Position numbers and translations under genes: made by a program | Shown: piece by piece, positions 57,074 to 64,000 of the stretch | Layout of the letters: every line of letters starts with the position of its first letter | Numbering within the stretch: position 1 is the stretch's first letter | DNA from: Protopterus annectens | Taxonomy: Eukaryota > Chordata > Ceratodontiformes > Protopteridae | NCBI RefSeq assembly: GCF_019279795.1 | Contig: NC_056727.1 | Coordinates: forward strand, 1,210,094,577-1,210,158,576 | Direction of reading: 5' to 3' | Length of the DNA stretch: 64,000 nt | Notes under the pieces: generated by a model | Databases searched by the model: none | Seen by the model: only the letters and a program-made list of their open reading frames with translations | What the model was told of the DNA's origin: nothing

Positions 57074-58720
57074 GTGAATGGCAACACTTACACCCAGTCT
57101 AAAACTATAGCAAACCTGCTGGCGATAAGTTCAGTTCATCTCCCCCCATCACCTCCTACCACACCCAAGGAAAAACCTGCAACTATCGCTCTACCAGTCA
57201 TTATGAGTGAACGGGTCCTTACTGCACTCACTAAAGCCAAAAACACAGCCTCCATGGGTCCAGACAACATTCCAGGATGCTTCTTAAATAGCTTAAAACA
57301 GAATCTGTCTGTGCCACTAGAAACCCTCTTTAACTACAGTCTCTGGACAGGCTTTGTCCCAGAGGAATAGAGTACTGCAACTGTCTTTCCTCTGCACAAG
57401 GAAGGGCCCATCCATTGACCCAGAGAACTACAGAACAGTCTTAACTGCAAGGTCATGGAGAGAATTAACATGGACCTGATCAATAATGACATAGAAACCC
57501 TCTAAAAACTGGACCAGACCCAATTTGGCTTTATCAAAGGGAGGTCTTGCCTTTTCAATCTGGTGGACTTCTTAGAGAAAGTCACCAGGACCATGGATGA
57601 GGGTAGAATGGTACACACTGCTTATCTAGACCTGGTCAAAGCTTTCAACACAATCTACTACTCAGGGATCATAGATAAACTTAGGCATAAACCCCTACAT
57701 CATCAGATGGATAGCCAATTGGCTCACTGACAGGACACATGTTGTCTGGATAGGTGAATCCACTTCTGATAAGAAACCTGTTACTAATGGTGCCCCACAG
57801 TGTTGGGACCCCTCTTGTTTGGTATATCTTCTCTGAAGTGAAGGCCAAATGTTGGGGGCCTCTATCACACCAAATTTGTTGATGACTGTAAGCTGAGAGC
57901 AATCATTAAATCCTCAAATGATGTTAACATCTTACAAACAGGTCTAAAAATGACTGATGCAAAAAACATGATTTCTGATTAAATGCTAAAAAATGCATAA
58001 TCAAATCCTTCGGTAAATCAGATATCCTTGCAAATTATAATATTGGTAGCATACCCCTAAAAGTAGACCCAGTGGTGTGTGATCTAGGAACACAGACAAT
58101 AACCTAAACTTTGACAACCAAGTAGCTACAGTAGTGAGGAAATCCTTCTGTGTGGCTCAATTTATAAGTAAACACATGGCATTGAGATCAAAGGAAGTCA
58201 TAGTACCATTGTGCTCAGCCCTCATCAGGACCATAATTAAGTAAAATGCTTCCTTCTGCATGCATCTGACCAGGCACTTACACCAACTGAAGTGGCCCCA
58301 GAGTTTTCTCACTAAAAAAATACAAAGAGTAAGACACATGACTTTTGCAGACTAACTAAAGGCCCTATCCCTTTACTCCATCTCACATTGTTTACTGAGA
58401 GGGGACTTACACCTGATCTACAAGGCATTCTCTGATCCAACCCTGATGAAAATGTTACATATTCACAAGAAAAATAATACAAGGGTAAGACATTCCATGG
58501 ACCTGAACCTTATTTCTGTCTCTAACAGAACTTGCTGGAGAGACAGATTCACATCCTAGAGGCTACCTCATCTATGGAATAAAATTTGCATCTTCGTAAA
58601 ACAAAATGCATCTCTCACTCCTTTCAAAAAGAATTTGGATAAATGATGGGGAACCAAAAATTCACTCCTGGGGTACTGCCCATGTCCCTTATGGACAGAG
58701 GCAGTCTGTAAAATAACTCA
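57074..58720 (+). pseudogene. CR1 ORF2 reverse transcriptase and C-terminus (copy F)
   Basis: VLTALTKAKNTASMGPDNIP, LFNYSLWTGFVPEE, then LDQTQFGFIKGRSCLFNLVD at about 57515, HTAYLDLVKAFNTI (motif A with Asp kept), a damaged motif B ending LGPLLFG at about 57800, a VDDCKL segment at the FADD position (about 57880), VRKSFCVAQ at 58135, and the WRDRF...WNK region near 58540-58585. Many stops and small indels. Confidence 0.75.
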
Positions 58721-58884
58721 GGGCTCCAACATCCAAAGACCCACTACCATGATACTACCCCATCCCATATCTGGGCAGTTAAGATATAATATTGTCGTAT
58801 CCTGGGTATTATTGTATAGGCTAGTAAAGGGTCTTGTGCCATTAGCCTAGTAATCATCATATGAACCTATGAACCTTTGATGGG

Positions 58885-60637
58885 GATGAATTGTTGAAAG
58901 TGTACAAGCAGAATTTCAGCTAATAATTGGTTAAAAGACTGCAAGACTGAGGAGGCATGTGAGAGGAGGAGGAGTTTAAGAGGAGGCATGTGAGAGAAGG
59001 AGTGTGTACGTATTTATATCTGTAATACAGGTACTGTCCTTAAAAGAGCTAACTCTGCTAGGAGTAGTTATGAAGGAGTTTGCTCTGAAAGGCTAGCTGG
59101 AGGGTATTAGGCTGCCGCACTCATACTCACAAGTTTAAAAGATTGTTAGAAGGACTAAATTAAGTTTAGAAGTTCTTGAAATGAAGTAAACTCCTGAAAT
59201 ATTGCACACAACCTGTTTCTCTGGAAGTTTAAAACATTAAAAATGACGAGAAAAATCTAGGCAAGCTAGAGTTTCCACTATGTGATTCCTTAAACCTCTT
59301 GTATTAGAGGTACATGGGATATATGCAAATTACCCCTTAAGGACAACTTTACATTTAATATTTCAGCTATATGGCAGTTCTGAATGCCCATGACTTTTTT
59401 CACTTTTTGAGTCTGTTATAGACAAATTCAGGCCAAATAAATTTGTCCATAACAGACTTTAAAAGTGAAAAAAGTCATGTATGGTAGGAGGTTTGTGTAT
59501 ATTCTCAGATTAACTTCTATGGTATGCCAGCATGTCTAATTGCGAAAATGTGTAAGATTTTAAAATGTTGAGTATTTCCCTGTTTATGCAAAAAAATTTA
59601 AGAATCTGTCAGTGTTTTAATACATTTCTAATTGCTCGTTTGTGAAGGAGATTCTAAAGTACAAACTGTCTATGGAGAATCATCTGATCAGTAGGTGATG
59701 TCATTAGCTGATTGAAAGGAAAAACAACTTTTTCAAACAGCTGTTATTTTTTTAAAATAAGACAGTTGAGACTGTTAACCTGGAATATAAAAGAGACTTC
59801 TGAAGCCAGTTGCTGAGCAGTTAGTGAGAGCAGCAGTGAGTGAAGAGTTGCAGTCACTTGCAGTGATGTGCAGTAGATACCCAGAAAAAAGATCTCACCA
59901 AAGCTGTAAGCCTGCCTTTGTCTTGCTATTATGTTTTAGATTAGTGTTCGCTAGTTAGACTGGGAAAGTGACATTTCTAAGATGATGGACTTCTATCCTA
60001 CAGTTTAATTTTATATTTCTGGTTATTGAATTCTGGTGTTTATTGAAAATTATCGATTTACATTCTTGTAATCATTTTATTTATTATTAAATGTTTTTCA
60101 TTATTTTACATTGTGGCTGGATAATCAGTGTGTTCTTTGGAGATTAGAGAGTGCTTTCCTGTTTGATACTCCCCAGGTCACCTCAAATACCTGGGTGCTT
60201 CTAGTCATAGCTATCATTTATTTTGATATTTAATTTTTAATAACTGATCACCTTTTGAAGGGTGTGTAGACCTGTCTGACTCTGGTAGCAACGTTACTAT
60301 TTGTATTGGGGAAGGGACACAGCTGGAAATCTGTGTTAGGCTTCCCATAAGTGTTTAAGTGCGAATTTTATTTTGAGTGTGAGTAAGAGATGTTAAACTG
60401 GAACACATTGCTCTGAAGTGTATAATAAGGGATTACATTTGGGGTGGACAGAGGTATATAGTCCAGTCGCAAGAAAATAGAGTATGTTCCTGTTGTGCTC
60501 TTAAAGGAAATCATGGAATGTTACTCGTGTGCTGTGTGCTCTGGTGTTTTCCATGATGCTCCCACATTGGAGTCAGTGGTGAGGATTGAGGTGCCTTAAT
60601 TACTGACCCGGGTTTTAAGTGGGGGATGTCATATTAA
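58885..60637 (+). mobile_element. Candidate fossil LTR region
   Basis: AT-rich, no coding. It ends at gggggatgtcatattaa directly before a primer-binding-site-like sequence (60638-60657). The left edge is not determined, and no gag or pol follows, so it would be a solitary or truncated LTR. Contains a 91-bp hairpin (59389-59479). Weak call, based on the junction alone. Confidence 0.3.
59389..59479. repeat. 91-bp hairpin
   Basis: Arms of about 40 bp (catgacttttttcactttt and its complement at the far end, with gtctgttat inside) around the 11-base loop caggccaaata. A few mismatches. It would fold strongly; possibly a small foldback element. Confidence 0.85.
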
Positions 60638-60657
60638 TGGTGGCAGTCTGGTGGGAT
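60638..60657 (+). promoter_or_regulatory. Primer-binding-site-like sequence
   Basis: tggtggcagtctggtgggat starts with TGG, as expected for a sequence complementary to a tRNA 3' CCA end, and lies right after an LTR-like end. Similar strings follow some vertebrate LTRs. Could be chance. Confidence 0.3.
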
Positions 60658-60784
60658 ATTGACCGGATGTCACAACTTATAAAACAGGTATAATTTTTGG
60701 GAACAGACTAAGGTATTGTTTCTAAAATATAAAACACATGCTATAGGAGAACTCTTGGGGCAGTAAAGAGGGTAGTTATATTAT

Positions 60785-60923
60785 AGCAGTAACCCATGGC
60801 TGGGTGTGGGTAATGTTGGATTTACCCACGGTTGGTGTGGTTTGGTCATGAGGGTGAAGCCTGAGTAACCAAAGCCAACCATGAGTAAATCAGCATTACC
60901 CACACCCAGTCATGGATTATTGC
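60785..60923. mobile_element. 139-bp foldback MITE
   Basis: Left arm 60785-60843 and right arm 60871-60923 are inverted copies at roughly 85% identity (shared core tgggtgtgggtaatg), with a 27-bp centre. Ends agcagtaacccatgg and ccatgattattgcc-like. No coding. Confidence 0.7.
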
Positions 60924-61037
60924 CATTTTACAATGATATTATGTAAGAAAAAAGTTACTTACTTTTTTGACATAGTGTCCTTCTATAATGGCAGTGTGCT
61001 GCCTTCTGTGTTTTTCCCTGCTATCCTGGGGCTTTCT

Positions 61038-61360
61038 TGATGTACTGTTGCATATGGGACTTGTGTTCCCATGCTTATGCAGTACATCAGTGCTGTGTAA
61101 AGGAAGCAATGGAGAAAGGAAGATCTCTGTTGCTTTTTTTTTGTTTTATTTTGTTTAATAAAAAAAGAAAAATGAAATCAGCAGACTTTCAACGTACGGG
61201 AGAGATGGGACAAAGAAAATATAAGGATAATCAAGTACGTTTCTCTAGTTTTGCATAACACACCTGATTATCCTTGTATTTTTCTCTGTTCTGTCTGTCT
61301 TGTTCCTTTGAAGTCTCTGCTTTTTGAAACTTTGCTATTATTATTATTTTTTTTTATAAA
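61038..61360. repeat. Two inverted-repeat structures
   Basis: 61038-61089: hairpin with arms tgatgtactg and cagtacatca at the ends, and tatggga/tcccatg inside. 61160-61360: imperfect arms of about 90 bp sharing aaggataatca with its complement and flanking A-rich sequence, around a spacer at about 61240-61265. Possibly a decayed foldback element; no coding. Confidence 0.5.
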
Positions 61361-61499
61361 AAAAGTAATGTTTCCATAGCAGATGTTAATAAAAGAAAGT
61401 CCAGGTGACCGAACCTTTTTCCATTGGTATATGCTCGATTTACACTGGCCATGGTGGTTGGGTTGACCAATCAGCCTGCTCATTTTTGAATGTTAATGG

Positions 61500-62630
61500 C
61501 TAGTCATTATATAATAAACATGCGCCTGACCTGGTGAGTTTTTCTGGTTCACTGGAAATATGGACACAGCCTTTTCTGCTATGGCAGGCCAAAATTAGAA
61601 GATATGGAGAAAACAAAAGAAGCCTTCTTTCAATGTAATACAAGTCTACAACAGGGTTTAAAGCAAGATATGGGAACGCAAAAGGAAGCCAGTAAGTATA
61701 TACAAGAAGAAGACTGAAGCAATGCAAAATGATACTGCGATGAAGAAACTGCAGTAAACAGTATACAACAAAGCACAACTGTAAAAGATACAAGGCCGAA
61801 TAATTGCACAAGAAGCTAGGGCTGCATTTAGAGAAAACTGAATGCCAAAAGGGTTTGGTTTCTATACAGAAGGTCAAAGAATTAAATAAAAGTTACTGTA
61901 ACTAAAGTCAAACACTGACACACAGCCTTACTTCTTTAAAGACTGAGAATGAGAAGATACAGAAAGAAGGAGAAATGCAGTTGTTAAAGCAAACGAGCTA
62001 CAGAAGGAACACAAGCTGCTCTGAAAAGATCAAGTTAATGAGGCCAAAAGGAAATGGAGCATGGGTGTTTCAAGTATAGAAGAGATGGGAAATGGTGCAT
62101 AGATTGCAAGAAGAAGAAAGTGACCCGGTGCTTGAACTTGAACAGAAGGAAGGTCAGTTTCAGAAACATCATGTAACCATTGTATGCTTGCAGAGTGACA
62201 AAAAAGGAATGCTGCAAAAACTGCAAATTGTAGCTGACATTGTTTTTGAGTTGAAAACAAACTACCCAAATTTACAAACTGAAAAAGAGTAGCTGAAAGC
62301 GTACAGTTGCTGAAAATTTTAAAGAATGGTATTCAGCTTTGCATTCATAATCATAAAGTAGCTAGTAAAATTATTCCCTAAAGCAAAATGAAGATACTTT
62401 TACCAAGCTTATACATCAAAAGAAATCTGAGTATGAAAATTAATGTTAATAGCTTGCAATCACATGCGACACATTTGAAAAGGCTTTATGTGAAGTGGTA
62501 CAGAGTTGTAAGGTGCATTCAGACAGCAGATACTGGATATGGAAGAAAAATGCAAAAGGAAAGAAAACATTACTAGTATGCTGCAGGAAGAAAAACAAAG
62601 TTGTCATGCTAGGTGGATGAACTAAACACT
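61500..62630 (+). pseudogene. Possible coiled-coil gene pseudogene (unidentified)
   Basis: Plus-strand frames rich in Lys, Glu and Gln recur across more than 1 kb, e.g. VHRLQEEESDPVLELEQKEG at 62092 onward and LKTNYPNLQTEKE to 62292, with coiled-coil character in other frames on each side (LQQGLKQDMGTQKEASKYIQ near 61650). A run of similar composition with no introns and many stops would fit a processed pseudogene of a coiled-coil protein. No family is recognised, and A-rich sequence alone can give such frames. Confidence 0.25.
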
Positions 62631-62989
62631 AACGGCCAGATTCAATAAAGCCTACATTGTCCGTTTACACCATGTGCGCATCATGATGTGACTTGCACAT
62701 GGTAGTGCACTGTTTTGGATTCAATAAGCAGCTCTACATGGTGTGTAGAGCCATGCAAAGCCATGCAAACAAGACAGACACCATGGCATGCTAATTACAA
62801 AATAAGCAGCTGAACTGTATGCTAATCAACCAATCCAAGATGGATGAGCTATTCATTCAACAAGCTATAAAGCAACCATATAGACTCAGTGCTGTTTTTT
62901 CCTGCAATTTCAAAAACCTACTGGAATACAACCACAGAAAGGAATCTACACAGAAACAGTGTTAGGGGCTGCTCCTTTAATTCATGTGT

Positions 62990-63709
62990 AAGTGCAACAG
63001 GCTAAAGTTTATGTTGCTGCTGCTAATAGGCCACGGCCAAGAAGAAGAAGAAGAGTTTTCATACTCCGTTTAACTTACTACAACCTACATGAGGTGGAAA
63101 TTGTAGAGCACTACAGGGTGGATAGAGACACACTACAGGAACTCTACAACCTCTGTCGTCCTCAACTCAGACCCTGGGCAAACTGAGGGGAACCCATCCC
63201 AGTGGAGACAAAGGTATGTGTAGCACTTAGAATTTTAGCTACAGGTGTCTTTCAGAGACCAACAGGGGACATGCTGGGGTGTCACAGGCATCAGCATCCA
63301 GGATCCTTCATCAATTCCTGAATGCTATGCTACAGCATGCCAGTGACCACATATATTTTCTTCATACTCCTGAGGACATGGCCAGAAATATGCGAGTGTT
63401 ATACCCTGTAGCACATTACCCTGAAGTATTGCACAAATATGGAAATTAAGGCACCAATCAGGGAACAGGGAAGGCTCTACATAAATAGAAAGGGCTTCCA
63501 CTCTATTAACTGTCAAGTCATGTGTAATGTCAAGGGTATCATCTTGAACATGTGTGCTGGCAATCCAGGCAGTTACCAAGACACACATACCTGGCACACC
63601 TCCCAACTATATCAGCTGTTCACTGAGGGGGTATCCAACAGGGTAATTTACTGGGGGATGCAGGTCATGCACAGGAACCTTTTGCTGGCTGATGACACCC
63701 ATCAGAAAT

Positions 63710-63773
<64 letters not shown>

Positions 63774-64000
63774 AAGAATGCCATAATCAGGCACACGCTT
63801 ATACCAGAAATATCATAAAGCATGTGTTTGGGTTGCTGAAGTTGTGGTTCAAGTACCTGGACACATCTGGTGGAGCCCTGCAGTACAATCCACGTACATG
63901 TACTGAAATCTTCACTGTATGTCCCATGCTACACAACATTATACTGAGAAAAAGTTTCAGCAGGATTAACAAAAGGAAGGGGCACACATCCCACCACCAA
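62990..64000 (+). pseudogene. Harbinger DDE transposase, copy 3 (partial)
   Basis: LRLTYYNLHEVEIVEHYRVD, then DTLQELYNLCRPQL (N-terminal domain, better preserved than in copy 1), VALRILATGVFQRPTGDMLG, HIYF..TPED, HYPEVL. The segment with catalytic Asp 1 is deleted (EVL is followed almost at once by MEIKAPIREQ). Then INRKGFHSINCQVMCNVKGI, GSYQDTHTW where Asp 2 is kept, the (TH)n run, and RNIIKHVFGLL where the Glu of I-E-H is Lys. SGGALQYN and CPMLHNIIL follow. Broken by a stop and frame changes; cut by the window end. Confidence 0.8.
63711..63771. repeat. (CA)n inside transposase copy 3
   Basis: About 30 CA units between the GSYQDTH and RNIIKHVF blocks, the same position as in copies 1 and 2. 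Confidence 0.95.

Larger units (their letters stand above)
54730..58880 (+). mobile_element. Near-complete CR1 LINE with ORF1 and ORF2 (copy F)
   Basis: The most complete CR1 here. ORF1 esterase remains lie on both sides of a hAT insertion (54870-55032 and 55794-56115), then ORF2 endonuclease (56172-56800), RT (57190-58350), C-terminal region and the octamer tail at 58855-58880 ('catatgaacctatgaacctt'). It is old: numerous stops and frame changes in both ORFs. Confidence 0.8.
62636..64000 (+). mobile_element. PIF/Harbinger transposon copy 3 (runs off window)
   Basis: The left end ggccagattcaataaagcct at 62636 looks like a Harbinger terminal repeat. The leader (62790-62960) is homologous to copies 1 and 2, and the transposase follows on the plus strand. 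The right end is beyond the window. Confidence 0.75.

Overview
This window looks like a gene-poor, AT-rich, transposon-saturated stretch of a vertebrate nuclear genome. The evidence is the mix of families: many CR1 LINEs, L1 and L2-type LINEs, a Penelope-like element, a DIRS-type retroelement fossil, PIF/Harbinger and hAT DNA transposons, tRNA-headed SINEs, a U1 snRNA fragment and long (CA)n and (TA)n microsatellites. A large-genomed fish-grade or sarcopterygian host (lungfish, amphibian or similar) fits, but the sequence alone does not name the species. I found no convincing host protein-coding exon. Almost every long open frame is a piece of a mobile element or a translated microsatellite.

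Layout. At 1-181 there is a LINE tail remnant. 1600-6700 is a pile of CR1 copies, including one (+) inserted in another (-), with ORF1 esterase, endonuclease and RT remains. 7053-14010 is a long, degraded minus-strand L1 with recognisable ORF1 and ORF2, carrying a nested hAT-type MITE and a nested L2-like tail. 14640-15030 is a 264-bp palindromic MITE inside a (TA)n tract. 15030-18530 is a minus-strand Penelope-like element split by the best-preserved CR1 (401 open codons) and by a 310-bp Penelope tail with a clean 12-bp target-site duplication; hammerhead-ribozyme-like cores occur in both Penelope units. 20140-25230 holds further CR1/L1/LINE tails. 25927-26860 has a U1 snRNA fragment and two SINEs. 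28380-29640 has a 55-bp minisatellite and an L2-like RT. 31140-36620 is a DIRS-like fossil. 39243-42595 is an L1 with a 5' inversion.

From 43608 to the end the window is dominated by one PIF/Harbinger family: an orphan 5' end (43608), three transposase copies (44849, 53024, 62990) and a Myb/SANT-like partner gene on the opposite strand (49960-52095). All three transposases carry a long (CA)n tract at the same place between the second and third catalytic acidic residues, readable as (Thr-His)n. Between copies lie a CR1 (47640-49290), a near-complete CR1 (54730-58880) with a hAT element inserted in its ORF1 esterase domain, a candidate fossil LTR and several hairpin elements. The hAT element holds a 110-bp minisatellite whose units each contain a long palindrome.

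Functionally, the genes here belong to mobile elements: LINE EN/RT machinery that could also mobilise the SINEs, Penelope RT plus GIY-YIG endonuclease, and Harbinger transposase plus its Myb-like DNA-binding partner. Nearly all are broken. The CR1 at 15165 and the SINE at 26291 look youngest.
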